From NCBI GenBank assembly GCA_048498575.1, contig JBEHXS010000005.1:1-35254 (forward strand): a stretch of DNA of 35,254 nt. Reading direction: 5' to 3'. The position numbers and the translations under genes are program-made. Source of the DNA: DASZQY01 sp048498575. GTDB taxonomy: Bacteria > Pseudomonadota > Alphaproteobacteria > Rhizobiales > Kaistiaceae. The notes beneath the pieces were generated by a model. The model saw only the letters and a program-made list of their open reading frames with translations. It did not search any database and was not told where the DNA came from. This document shows positions 25,752 to 34,109 of the stretch, in pieces; positions within the stretch are counted from its first letter, which is position 1; each line of letters starts with the position of its first letter.

Positions 25752-27176
25752 CTACATATCGTGCCCGGCATAGGAGCAGTTGAACGACTTGTTGCAGAGC
25801 GGGAAGTCGGCAACGATGTTGCCCTCAATCGCGGCCTCGAGCAGCGGCCAGTGGAACTGCGAGGGGTCGCGCAGATGGCAGTGCTCGACGGAGCCGTTGG
25901 CGGCGATGCGCACGAACGCCAGCACGTCGCCGCGGAAGCCTTCGACCAGCGCCAGACCTTCGCCGGCAACGGGCGGCAGTTCGACCGTCAGCGGGCCGTC
26001 GGGAAGCTGGTGCGCCATCATGCCGAGCAGCGCCAGACTTTGCTCGACCTCCCTGATCCTGATCCAGACGCGCGCGTTGACGTCGCCAACCTCCAGCGCC
26101 GGTGTTTCGAAGGGCAGGTCGCCGTAGGGCGCGTAGGCGAGCGAGCGGCGGGTATCGAAGGCGCGGCCGGAAGCGCGGCCGACGTAGCCGCCGGCGCCAA
26201 AGCGGCGCGCGAGCTCCGCCGTCAGGATGCCGGTGCCGACGGTGCGGTCCTGGAGCGAAGCGGTGTTGTCATAGACCTCGACGATGCGCGGGAACGCGGC
26301 GCGGATCTCGGCGATCAACCGGTCGAGGCCGGCGATGCCGTCGCGATCGAGGTCGCGCACGACGCCGCCCGGAACGATGGTGTCCATCATCAGGCGGTGG
26401 CCGAAGGCCGCGGCGCTGAAGCGCAGGACGCGCTCGCGGAGCACGCCGGTGTGGGCGTGGAGCAGCGGGAAGGCGGCGTCGTTGCAGATCGCACCGATAT
26501 CGCCGAGGTGATTGGCGAGGCGCTCGAGTTCGGCCATCACGGCGCGGAGCCAGACGGCGCGGGCGGGCGCTTCCGTGCCGGTGGCGTCCTCGACGGCGCG
26601 GGCGAAAGCGATCTGATAGGCGACAGTCGAATCGCCCGAGGCGCGGGCGGAGAGTTCGGCGGCGCGCATGAGACCGGCGCCGGTCATCAGCGCGGCGATG
26701 CCCTTGTGGACGTAGCCCAGCCGCGCCTCGAGGCGGACGATGGTTTCGCCGTTGGCGGTGAAGCGGAAGTGGCCGGGCTCGATGATGCCGGCGTGGACGG
26801 GGCCGACGGCGATCTGATGGAGGCTCTCGCCTTCAACCGGCAGGAAATCGTAGCGGAACGGCTCGCCGTCGCGCCAGCGGCCGTGGTTCAGCCATGGCCG
26901 CGGATCGGGGAGGCCGACCGGCGTCAGCCCGGTCAGGTCGTGGATGGCGCGTTCCAGACGGATCGCCGGCGCATGCAGGGCGCCGACCGACGGATAGCGG
27001 CCGCCGATGGCGGCGACGGTGACAACGGTGACTGCCGAGGCCGGCTCATCGAGCATGGCCATGTGGACGATGTCGGCTTCCGCCCAGAGCGCAGAGAGCG
27101 TGCGCTCGCCCTTGGCCAGCGACGCAATCGCCGCCTGCCATTCCGCAACGGAGGCGCGGACGCGGGTGACGCTCAT
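25752..27176 (-). CDS. hyfG: Hydrogenase-like large subunit (HyfG/HycE/NuoCD-like), NiFe cysteines mostly lost
   Basis: The 474-residue protein has a short NuoC-like N-terminus (1-135) and a NuoD/HycE-like domain (LGYVHKGIAALMTGAGL near 153). In true [NiFe] hydrogenases two CxxC motifs hold the metals. Here the first is RASGDS (178-183), where RxCGxC is expected, so both cysteines are serines. The second, near the end, is NKSFNCSYAGHDM, with Ser464 and only Cys467 retained. It therefore probably cannot hold a NiFe centre and resembles energy-converting-hydrogenase-related (Ehr) complexes or complex I. The start at 27176 overlaps the hyfF stop by four bases. The open frame continues far upstream but only across hyfF. 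Confidence 0.9.
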   Translation of the reverse strand: MSVTRVRASVAEWQAAIASLAKGERTLSALWAEADIVHMAMLDEPASAVTVVTVAAIGGRYPSVGALHAPAIRLERAIHDLTGLTPVGLPDPRPWLNHGRWRDGEPFRYDFLPVEGESLHQIAVGPVHAGIIEPGHFRFTANGETIVRLEARLGYVHKGIAALMTGAGLMRAAELSARASGDSTVAYQIAFARAVEDATGTEAPARAVWLRAVMAELERLANHLGDIGAICNDAAFPLLHAHTGVLRERVLRFSAAAFGHRLMMDTIVPGGVVRDLDRDGIAGLDRLIAEIRAAFPRIVEVYDNTASLQDRTVGTGILTAELARRFGAGGYVGRASGRAFDTRRSLAYAPYGDLPFETPALEVGDVNARVWIRIREVEQSLALLGMMAHQLPDGPLTVELPPVAGEGLALVEGFRGDVLAFVRIAANGSVEHCHLRDPSQFHWPLLEAAIEGNIVADFPLCNKSFNCSYAGHDM

Positions 27177-28618
27177 CCGAGCAGCCCCGCGATGTGCTGG
27201 AACCACGCGACCAGCGCCGGCGGCAGGTAGAACCCGGCGGTGAGCACGAGCGCCATGTGCACGGCGACCGGGATCCACGAGGCGCGGACCGGCGCGGTGC
27301 TGCCGGTCGGCTCGCCGAAGGCGAGGCTGTTCAGGCGGAGCACGAGCGCGCCGAGCGCGACCAGCAGCCCGACAACGAGCAGCACGGCCAGCAGCGGCTC
27401 GCGGTCGAAGGCGGAACTGACGACGAGGAACTCGCTCATGAAGACGCCGAGCGGGGGCAGGCCGGCGATGGCGACGACGCCGAGGACGAGCGCCCAGCCG
27501 AGCAGGGGGTGGGTGACGGTGAGGCCGCGAATCTCGGCGATCTTCTGGGTGCCCTTGACCTGGGCGATGTGGCCGACGGTGAAGAAGATCGCCGACTTGG
27601 TCAGGCTGTGCATGACCATGTGGAGCAGGCCGGCGAAATTGGCGAGCGGGCCGCCGATGCCAAAGGCAAACGCGATGATGCCCATGTGTTCGATCGAGGA
27701 GTACGCGAACAGGCGTTTGATGTCGCGACGGCGGTAGAGCATGAAGCCGGCGAAGAGCACCGACGCCAGCCCGAGCGTCAGCATCAGCGGGCCCGGCGCC
27801 AGCGCCGCCGGATTGGCGGCGAGGAGCAGCTTGAAGCGCAGCACCGCGTAGAGCGCGACGTTGAGGAGGAGGCCGGAGAGCACGGCCGAAATCGGCGTCG
27901 GGCCTTCGGCGTGGGCGTCGGGCAGCCAGGCATGGAGCGGGGCGAGGCCGACCTTGGTGCCGTAGCCGAGCAGGAGGAAGACGAAGGCGACATTGAGCAG
28001 CGCCGGATCGAATTCGCTCGCCCGGCTGATGAGCACCGTCCACACCATGGCGTTGCCGCCTTCGCCGAGGACCGGCTGGGCGGCCATGTAAACGAGAATG
28101 GTGCCGAACAGGGCGAGCGCGATGCCGACGCTGCCGAGGATGAAATACTTCCACGCCGCCTCGAGCGCTTCGGCGGTGCGGTAGATGCCGACCATGAGCA
28201 CGGTGGTCAGCGTCGCCAGCTCGATTGCCACCCACATGAGGCCGATGTTGTTGGCGATGAGCGCGAGGTTCATCGCGAACATCAGGAGCTGGTACATCGC
28301 GTGATAGAAGCGGAGATAGGTCGGCGTCAGCTTGCCGGTCTCGAGCTCGTGGGCGATGTAGGTGGCACTGAAGACGCTGGTGGTGAAGGCGATGAACGCC
28401 GACAGCGCGATGAAGACGATGTTGAGATCGTCGACGAAGAGAAACGGCCCAGGCTGCGGACGCGGCAGGAAATAAAGCGAGGCCGCGGCGATGAGCGTGA
28501 TCAGCGAGGCGATGACGTTGAGGCGCGAGGTGGCGCGGTAGCCGGGCAGCACGGCAAGCAGCGCGGCCGCGGCGAGCGGCACGCCCAGCACCAGCCCGAT
28601 GGCGTCGAGCGCCGTCAT
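27173..28618 (-). CDS. hyfF: Proton-pumping antiporter-like subunit HyfF
   Basis: The 481-residue membrane protein belongs to the NuoN/MrpD antiporter-like group. Key charged residues for ion movement are present: glutamate in WVAIELATL, lysine in GYGTKVGLAPLHAWLPDAHAEGP, and lysine in MHSLTKSAIFFTVG. About 13-14 membrane helices are expected. It should contribute a proton or sodium channel to the complex. Four-base overlaps with hyfE and hyfG mark one translationally coupled operon. Confidence 0.93.
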   Translation of the reverse strand: MTALDAIGLVLGVPLAAAALLAVLPGYRATSRLNVIASLITLIAAASLYFLPRPQPGPFLFVDDLNIVFIALSAFIAFTTSVFSATYIAHELETGKLTPTYLRFYHAMYQLLMFAMNLALIANNIGLMWVAIELATLTTVLMVGIYRTAEALEAAWKYFILGSVGIALALFGTILVYMAAQPVLGEGGNAMVWTVLISRASEFDPALLNVAFVFLLLGYGTKVGLAPLHAWLPDAHAEGPTPISAVLSGLLLNVALYAVLRFKLLLAANPAALAPGPLMLTLGLASVLFAGFMLYRRRDIKRLFAYSSIEHMGIIAFAFGIGGPLANFAGLLHMVMHSLTKSAIFFTVGHIAQVKGTQKIAEIRGLTVTHPLLGWALVLGVVAIAGLPPLGVFMSEFLVVSSAFDREPLLAVLLVVGLLVALGALVLRLNSLAFGEPTGSTAPVRASWIPVAVHMALVLTAGFYLPPALVAWFQHIAGLLG

Positions 28619-29286
28619 CCGCGCTCTCCACGGAAGCGATCGAGGGCGCCGAGATCGACGGTGTCGAAGCGCTCGCGGATGCGGAAAAGAAAAATGCCGA
28701 TGACGATGAAGGCTATGAGGATCGAGAAGGCGACGCTGATCTCGACGACCAGCGGCATGCCGCGCGCGCCGGTGGCGGCGAGGATGAGGCCGTTCTCGAG
28801 CGACATGAAGCCGATGACCTGGCTGACGGCGTTCCGCCGCGTCACCATCATCAGGAGGCCGAGCAGGACCACGGAGAGGGCGAAGGCGAGATCCTCGCGG
28901 GCGAGCGGATCGGCGGAGACGTCGGCGGTGACGCGCAGCATCACCATGATCGAGAGGGCGACCAGGGCCATGCCGGCGAGCATGGTGAGGCCGATGCCGC
29001 CGACCGCCTCGACCTCGCGGTGGATGCCGAGACGGGCGACGATGCGGTGGAGGGCGAGCGGGATGACGATGCCCTTGAGGCCGAGCGCGATCGCGGCGGT
29101 GACGTAGAGGTGGGGCGCGCCCTGGGCCATTGCCTGCCAGGCGACCGAGAGCGCGAGCACGATGGCGTGCAGGGCAAAGACGTTGATGAGAGCGTACAGG
29201 CGGTCCTGGTAGAGCAGCATGAAGCTGACCAGGACGAGGCCGCCGGCGAAGAGGTGCGAGACGTCGAAGACGAGATGCCCGGACAT
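28615..29286 (-). CDS. hyfE: NuoK-like membrane subunit HyfE
   Basis: The 223-residue protein has about six membrane helices. The C-terminal part LMMVTRRNAVSQVIGFMSLENGLILAA matches HyfE/NuoK, including the family glutamate in SLENG. The ATG at 29286 follows a one-base overlap with the hyfC-like stop (TGATG); the frame is open further upstream only through that gene. It links the antiporter-like subunits to the membrane core. Confidence 0.92.
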   Translation of the reverse strand: MSGHLVFDVSHLFAGGLVLVSFMLLYQDRLYALINVFALHAIVLALSVAWQAMAQGAPHLYVTAAIALGLKGIVIPLALHRIVARLGIHREVEAVGGIGLTMLAGMALVALSIMVMLRVTADVSADPLAREDLAFALSVVLLGLLMMVTRRNAVSQVIGFMSLENGLILAATGARGMPLVVEISVAFSILIAFIVIGIFLFRIRERFDTVDLGALDRFRGERG

Positions 29287-30236
29287 CAGACGCTGCTCCT
29301 GGTCACGAACAGGAGGAGCACGCCGAGCAGGCCGAGCATGAGGCTCGCGCCAAGGAACACCGGAACGCGGAAGACGCGCATCTTGGCGATGGAAGTTTCG
29401 AAGGCGGCGAGCAGGAGGCCGGCGACGGCGAGCTTGGCCAGCCACGCGACGATGCCGATGGCGAGCGCGCCAACGGGCGCGTTGGCGTCGGCCAGCGTCC
29501 ATGGCGCAAACAGGCAGGCGATCAGCGAGACGTAAAGCAGAAGCTGGAGGAACGCCGACAGCTCGATCAGCGCGAGATGGCGGCCGGAATATTCCAGCAC
29601 CATCGCCTCGTGGACCATGGTGAGCTCGAGATGGGTGGCGGGATTATCGACCGGGATGCGGCCGTTCTCGGCGATCGCGACCATGACCAGCGCGACCAGC
29701 GCGAGGCCGAGCGAGACGCGCAGGCCGACGCCGGCGCTGAAGACTTCGGCGATGGTGGAAAGCTGGGTGGAGCCGGCAACCAGCGCCAGCGTGAAGACGA
29801 TCATCAGCATCGCCGGCTCGGCGAGCGAGGCGATCATGACCTCGCGGCTGGAGCCGATGCCGCCGAAGGCGGTGCCGACGTCCATGCCGGCGAGCGCGAG
29901 GAAGAAGCGGGCGCTGCCGAGGAGGGCGATGATGGCGATGAGATCGGCCGACCACGAGAAGACAAGGCCGGTGGCGAAGGTCGGGACAAGCGCCGCGGCG
30001 ACCCAGGTGGTGGCGAAGATGAGATAGGGCGCGGCGCGGAACAGCCACGAGGCGGTGTCGGCGAGCACGACCTCCTTGCGCAGGAGACGGATGAGGTCGC
30101 GATACGGCTGGAAGACGGAAGCGCCGCGCCGCCGGGTGAGGCGCGCCTTGGCCTTGCGCACGACGCCGGTGAGCAGTGGCGCGACGGCGAGCGTCAGTAC
30201 CATCTGCAGGGCCTGGATGAGCAGGGCGCGCAGCAT
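29286..30236 (-). CDS. hyfC: NuoH-like membrane subunit (HyfC/HycD)
   Basis: The 316-residue protein is the NuoH homologue that joins the membrane arm to the iron-sulfur subunits. It has about eight helices, the loop RRRGASVFQPYRDLIRLLRKE (residues about 35-55), the ENGRIPVDNPATHLELTMVHEAMVLEYSGR motif with its acidic residues, and an internal GIGSSREVMIA. The ATG at 30236 overlaps the hyfB stop by one base. All residues typical of this subunit appear intact, in contrast to the altered HyfG. Confidence 0.93.
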   Translation of the reverse strand: MLRALLIQALQMVLTLAVAPLLTGVVRKAKARLTRRRGASVFQPYRDLIRLLRKEVVLADTASWLFRAAPYLIFATTWVAAALVPTFATGLVFSWSADLIAIIALLGSARFFLALAGMDVGTAFGGIGSSREVMIASLAEPAMLMIVFTLALVAGSTQLSTIAEVFSAGVGLRVSLGLALVALVMVAIAENGRIPVDNPATHLELTMVHEAMVLEYSGRHLALIELSAFLQLLLYVSLIACLFAPWTLADANAPVGALAIGIVAWLAKLAVAGLLLAAFETSIAKMRVFRVPVFLGASLMLGLLGVLLLFVTRSSV

Positions 30237-32245
30237 CACGTCCACACCACGACGATGAGGAGCAGCAGGATGAGGGCCGCGAAAACCAGGCTGAGGTAGC
30301 GGCGGATGGTGAGGAACTGGAACGGGTTCAGGCGATCGGCGATCCCATTCACCGCAGTCACGATCGGCGTGTAGATGTACGCCCACGCCGGGTCGCGAAC
30401 CGTGACGCGGAAGCGCGCCGGCTCGGTACTGCCCGGCGGCGGCATCTCGACGATCTCCTCGGCGGCGAAGAGCGAGCCGAACACACGCCGGATCGGCTCG
30501 GCGAAGCTGCCGGCGGAATATTGGGTCAGCGGGCTGGGTTCCGGGAAGCCGCCGTCCCAGGCAGGCCCGCGGCGCAGCGCGCGCGAGGCGAGGCGGTGGA
30601 TGCCGAAGGCGGCGAGCGAACCGGACAGGGCCACGAACAGGAACACGAGGAAGCCGTTGTACGAGCTGCGGCCTTCGGCGACGGGGACGAGCGACAGCCA
30701 CGGCGTCGACGATTGCGCCGGTATGTGGGCGCCGACGACGGCGCTGACGGCGGGGGCCAGCGCATCGATGGCGAGGCCGGGGAAGACGCCGGCGATGGCG
30801 CAGAGGGCAACGGCCGCGAACATCGCGGCGAGCGACCAGCGGTCGGTCTCGGCGGCGCCGGCGGCGGCGTCGGAGCGGGCGCGGCCGAGGAAGCTGACGC
30901 CGAAGGCGCGGACGAAGGCGGCGGCGGCGAGCGCGGCGGCCAGCGCCAGCAGGCCGCCGGCGGCGGGCACCAGCAGCTTCAGCGACCATTCGGGAAGCGC
31001 CGGGCTGAGCAGGATCGCCTGGAAGGTCAGCCACTCGGAGACGAAGCCGTTCAGCGGCGGCAGGGCCGAGATGGCGGCGGCGGCGACGAGGAAGACGAAG
31101 GCGGTCAGAGGCATGCGGTGGATGAGGCCGCCAAGCTTTTCCATGTCGCGGAGGCCGGTCGCGGAAAGCACGGCGCCGGCGGCGTAGAAAAGCGCGCTCT
31201 TGAACAGAGAATGATTGAAGGCATGGAGCAGGGCTGCGGTCATGGCGAGCGCTGCGGCGGCGGGCATGGCGTTGGCGCGGAAGGCGAGCGCGAGGCCGAG
31301 ACCCACGAACACGACGCCGACGTTCTCGACCGTCGAATAGGCGAGCATGCGCTTCATGTCGGTTTCGAGGATGGCGGAGAGGATGCCGACGACGGCGGTG
31401 ATACCGCCGAGCGTGACGATGACGGCGCTGGCCCAAGGCGGCGCAACCGGAACGAGGTCGAAGACGATGCGGATGAAGGCGTAGATCGCGACCTTGGTCA
31501 TGACGCCGCTCATCAGCGCCGAGACGTGGCTGGGGGCTGCCGGATGGGCGAGCGGCAGCCAGACGTGGAGCGGGACGAGGCCGGCCTTCGAGCCGGCGCC
31601 GAGAATGGCAAGGACGACGACGAGCGCGGCGAACTGCGGGGTCAGCGGCACGCCGCGGATGGTGGCGAAGGCGTAGTGGCCGTCGCTGCCGGCAAGCAGG
31701 CCGAAGGCCAGCATCAGCGACAAGGTGCCGAAGCTCGCCATGACGAGATAGACGAGCCCCGCGCGGCGGTTTTCGGGATCGCGATGGTGGGCCATGACCA
31801 GCGCCCACGACGCCAGCGACATGGACTCCCAGCTGACCAGGAAAGTGAAGGCGTCGTCGGCGAGGACGACGAGATTCATGGCGGCGAGAAACGCCGGAAA
31901 GAACGGCAGCACACGAGCGCGGTCGTGCTCGTGCCGGCCGTGGCCGATGGCGTAGAGCGAGGCGGTGGCGCCGCCGAGGTTGACGATGACGAGAAAGGCG
32001 GCCGCCAGCGCGTCGAGGCGGAAGTGCGATCCGATCCACGGCAGGCCGAGCGGCAGCGCGACGCTATCGCCGGGCGACGTGCCGGCGAGGAGCGCGACCA
32101 GTGCCAGCGCCAGGAGAGCGAGGGACAGGATGCCGGTCGCGCCATAGGTCAGCGCCGTCGCCTGGGGATCGCGGACAATCGCCACCGCTACCGGCGCAAG
32201 CGCGAGCAGCGCGGCGACAAACCCGAGTGCCAGGGCGGTGAGCAT
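30236..32245 (-). CDS. hyfB: Proton-pumping antiporter-like subunit HyfB
   Basis: The 669-residue protein is a large antiporter-like subunit (NuoL/HycC group). Ion-path residues are the glutamate of FLVSWESMSLASWALVM, the lysine of GAGSKAGLVPLHVWLPLAHPAAPSHVSALMSGVMTKVAIY and the lysine of HSLFKSALFYAAGAVL. Length agrees with HyfB of E. coli (about 672). It is the first structural gene of the operon and follows the XRE regulator by four bases. About 14-16 membrane helices are expected. Confidence 0.93.
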   Translation of the reverse strand: MLTALALGFVAALLALAPVAVAIVRDPQATALTYGATGILSLALLALALVALLAGTSPGDSVALPLGLPWIGSHFRLDALAAAFLVIVNLGGATASLYAIGHGRHEHDRARVLPFFPAFLAAMNLVVLADDAFTFLVSWESMSLASWALVMAHHRDPENRRAGLVYLVMASFGTLSLMLAFGLLAGSDGHYAFATIRGVPLTPQFAALVVVLAILGAGSKAGLVPLHVWLPLAHPAAPSHVSALMSGVMTKVAIYAFIRIVFDLVPVAPPWASAVIVTLGGITAVVGILSAILETDMKRMLAYSTVENVGVVFVGLGLALAFRANAMPAAAALAMTAALLHAFNHSLFKSALFYAAGAVLSATGLRDMEKLGGLIHRMPLTAFVFLVAAAAISALPPLNGFVSEWLTFQAILLSPALPEWSLKLLVPAAGGLLALAAALAAAAFVRAFGVSFLGRARSDAAAGAAETDRWSLAAMFAAVALCAIAGVFPGLAIDALAPAVSAVVGAHIPAQSSTPWLSLVPVAEGRSSYNGFLVFLFVALSGSLAAFGIHRLASRALRRGPAWDGGFPEPSPLTQYSAGSFAEPIRRVFGSLFAAEEIVEMPPPGSTEPARFRVTVRDPAWAYIYTPIVTAVNGIADRLNPFQFLTIRRYLSLVFAALILLLLIVVVWT

Positions 32246-32249
32246 CGCG

Positions 32250-32510
32250 CTAACCCGCGGGTCGCGGCCCCTTCAGACGGACGCCGCGCCCGCCGGCGGG
32301 GCTCGGCACGCCCTCGCCGATGAGTTCGATGCCGGAAGCGTCGAGCGCCGCGACCAGCTTGGTCAGCGAATCGACGTTGCCGCGAATGACACCTTCGCTG
32401 GCTTCCATGCGCTGGATGGTGGGGACCGAGAGGCCGCAGCGATCCGCCAGCGTGCGCTGGTCGATGCCAATCAAGGCCCGGGCGGCTCGAAGCTGCGCGG
32501 CAGTTATCAT
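32250..32510 (-). CDS. Small XRE-type regulator leading the hyf-like operon
   Basis: The 86-residue protein is almost all helix-turn-helix: ITAAQLRAARALIGIDQRTLADRCGLSVPTIQRMEASEG, followed by a family-typical VDSLTKLVAALDASGIELIGEG. It starts 94 bases after the EAL gene end and stops four bases before hyfB, so it is likely the first gene of the hyf-like operon. An inverted repeat between its start codon and the probable promoter suggests self-control, and through it control of the whole complex. Confidence 0.85.
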   Translation of the reverse strand: MITAAQLRAARALIGIDQRTLADRCGLSVPTIQRMEASEGVIRGNVDSLTKLVAALDASGIELIGEGVPSPAGGRGVRLKGPRPAG

Positions 32511-32518
32511 GCGTCAGA

Positions 32519-32553
32519 CATCACATATTGCCCGAAACAGGCTCAATATGATG
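32519..32553. promoter_or_regulatory. Inverted repeat operator candidate upstream of the XRE-hyf operon
   Basis: CATCACATATTG at 32519-32530 is mirrored by CAATATGATG at 32544-32553, a near-perfect dyad with a two-base difference. It lies 8 bases before the XRE start codon on the minus strand. On the same strand a TTGACA (32580 to 32575) lies just upstream and could be a -35 element; the matching -10 is weak. The layout suggests a repressor site overlapping the transcription start. Confidence 0.5.
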
Positions 32554-32604
32554 CCTAAAACATGAGTTGTTGGATGTCAAACCAAAGAAACAGGTCGGTC
32601 GCGC

Positions 32605-33891
32605 TCAGGCCGACAGGCGCGGCTTGCCGCCAAGGTTGCCGCTGCCTTCGCTGACGTTGACGAAGAAGCCGCCTGCCTCGCCGGCCAGCATGCGGGTGAG
32701 CAGAAACTCCTTCGGCATGGCGTGCGAGAAGAGGAAGCCCTGCCCGATGTCGCATCCGGTGCGCCGGATCACGGCGAGGTCGCGCGCGCTCTCGATGCCC
32801 TCGGCGACCGCGGCGCCGCCGAAGCGGTGCGCGAGCTCGACGACGGTCCGGCAAAGCGCGGCATTGGTGGCGTCGGTGCCGCAGTTCTGGACGAAGCTCT
32901 GGTCGAGCTTCAGCTCGGCGAAGGGCAGTTCCTTGAGGCGCGCCAGCGAGGAATAACCCAGCCCGAAGTCGTCGATGGCGAGCGCGATCCGGTAGATGCG
33001 AAGCTGGGTTGCGATCTCGTGGACAGCCGGAATATCGCGGATGACCTGATCCTCGGTCACTTCCAGAATGATGCCCGGCCAATCGTCGCCGCGCGGCCGG
33101 CTCTCCCGCACGATCGCCGGGATCGGCAGGGTCATGAGCGCCTCGACCGGCAGGTTGACGGCAAAGCGCACGTCGTGGCCGAGGAAGGCGAAATCGGCGG
33201 CATCGCGGAGCGCGGTGCGCAAGGCGTACTCGGCGAGCGTCATCAGCTCGGCGTTGGTGGCCTTGGGAATGAAACTCGCCGGTGTCAGCAGACCGAGCTC
33301 GGGATGGCGAACGCGCGCCAGCCCTTCGGCGCCGACCATGCGGCCCTGGCCGAGCTCGAACTTGGGCTGGTACCACAGCTCCATCCAGTTCTTTTCCAGG
33401 GCCTCGCTCAGCGAAATCTCCGGGGCGGCCCCGTCGATGCGCACCGTTTCGGCCGGCGCTTCGGAGCGCGCCGCTGCCGCCGGCGCGACGCCGCCGAGGT
33501 GTTCCTCCTCGACGATCAAACGGACCGCCTCAACGCGAAAGGGTTTGGCGAGTACCGGACGCATGCGCAGGCCGTGGCGCTCGCCCACCTGGCGCACGTC
33601 GCCGAGCAAGCCGGTGTTCGAGCCGCTCATGAGCTGGACCGTGCCCGTGAAGCCGGCCGCGTTCAACGCGCGAATGGCGTCGATCGCGTCGGAGTCGCCA
33701 AGCGAGATGTCGAGAAAGATGCACTTCGGCAGTTGGAGCGCCAAGCCCTCGGCGAGCTTCTCAACGCTGTTGAACTGCACGGAGGTGACGCCAAAATCGC
33801 TCAGCGCCCGCCCGATGAAGCGGGCGACCGCTGGATTGTCTTCAACAATGAAGCATTCCGCAGGCGTGCGCTGCGGGAGCGACTCGGTCAT
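32605..33891 (-). CDS. Response regulator with EAL domain (c-di-GMP phosphodiesterase)
   Basis: The 428-residue protein combines a receiver domain (about 12-125; acidic pocket Glu17 and Asp18, phosphoacceptor Asp61, Lys116) with an EAL domain (about 165-410). The EAL active site looks intact: EGLAR (189-193, ExLxR), an asparagine in FAVNLP, LEVTED, DDFGLGYSSL, KLDQSF, VAEGIE and QGFLF. It should break down c-di-GMP when phosphorylated. The ATG at 33891 leads directly into the receiver; the frame is open about 190 bases upstream through an AT-richer spacer. No partner kinase is beside it. Position next to chemotaxis genes fits motility control. Confidence 0.92.
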   Translation of the reverse strand: MTESLPQRTPAECFIVEDNPAVARFIGRALSDFGVTSVQFNSVEKLAEGLALQLPKCIFLDISLGDSDAIDAIRALNAAGFTGTVQLMSGSNTGLLGDVRQVGERHGLRMRPVLAKPFRVEAVRLIVEEEHLGGVAPAAAARSEAPAETVRIDGAAPEISLSEALEKNWMELWYQPKFELGQGRMVGAEGLARVRHPELGLLTPASFIPKATNAELMTLAEYALRTALRDAADFAFLGHDVRFAVNLPVEALMTLPIPAIVRESRPRGDDWPGIILEVTEDQVIRDIPAVHEIATQLRIYRIALAIDDFGLGYSSLARLKELPFAELKLDQSFVQNCGTDATNAALCRTVVELAHRFGGAAVAEGIESARDLAVIRRTGCDIGQGFLFSHAMPKEFLLTRMLAGEAGGFFVNVSEGSGNLGGKPRLSA

Positions 33892-34045
33892 GGCCAAATG
33901 CAGGTCTGCGAATTTACCGTTGATCCCTTGGGCATACTCGCCTTGACCTCTTAACCCGAGGTTGCTGCCGGAGTTTTGGTTGTGTTGCTTAACGCAAGCG
34001 ACCGCAACAACGCGGTGGTTAGGGCTCCGTAAACCGCAATTTTCC

Positions 34046-34065
34046 GCAATTCTTCTGAGAATTGC
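34046..34065. promoter_or_regulatory. Perfect 8-base inverted repeat in the EAL/cheW divergent promoter region
   Basis: GCAATTCT (34046-34053) and AGAATTGC (34058-34065) form a perfect dyad around TCTG. CCGCAATT just upstream (34034-34041) repeats the left arm. The site lies in the 218-base gap between the divergent EAL regulator and cheW-like genes, so it may be an operator for one or both. Binding protein unknown. Confidence 0.45.
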
Positions 34066-34109
34066 GCGAGCGGCGGCTGGCACAACCGACGACTGGATTG
34101 ATCAGTGGA

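Noticed and set aside
25752..28631. HyfG as a 959-residue protein in the full open frame
   Set aside because: The part upstream of 27176 is an out-of-frame reading of hyfF; homology to HyfG begins at the ATG that overlaps the hyfF stop.
27194..29107. Long plus-strand open frame (about 640 codons) opposite hyfF and hyfE; a similar one at 30521-32323 opposite hyfB
   Set aside because: Low-complexity charged translations without domains; the minus-strand frames encode clear membrane subunits with coupled starts and stops.
25234..32245. Active H2-evolving hydrogenase-4 or formate hydrogenlyase
   Set aside because: Most NiFe cysteine ligands are replaced in HyfG and no formate dehydrogenase, electron-transfer or hyp genes are present in the window.
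33951..33966. CtrA-like site (TTAA-N7-TTxx) before the cheW-like gene
   Set aside because: Only the first half matches TTAA; the second half is TTGC, which is too weak to call.
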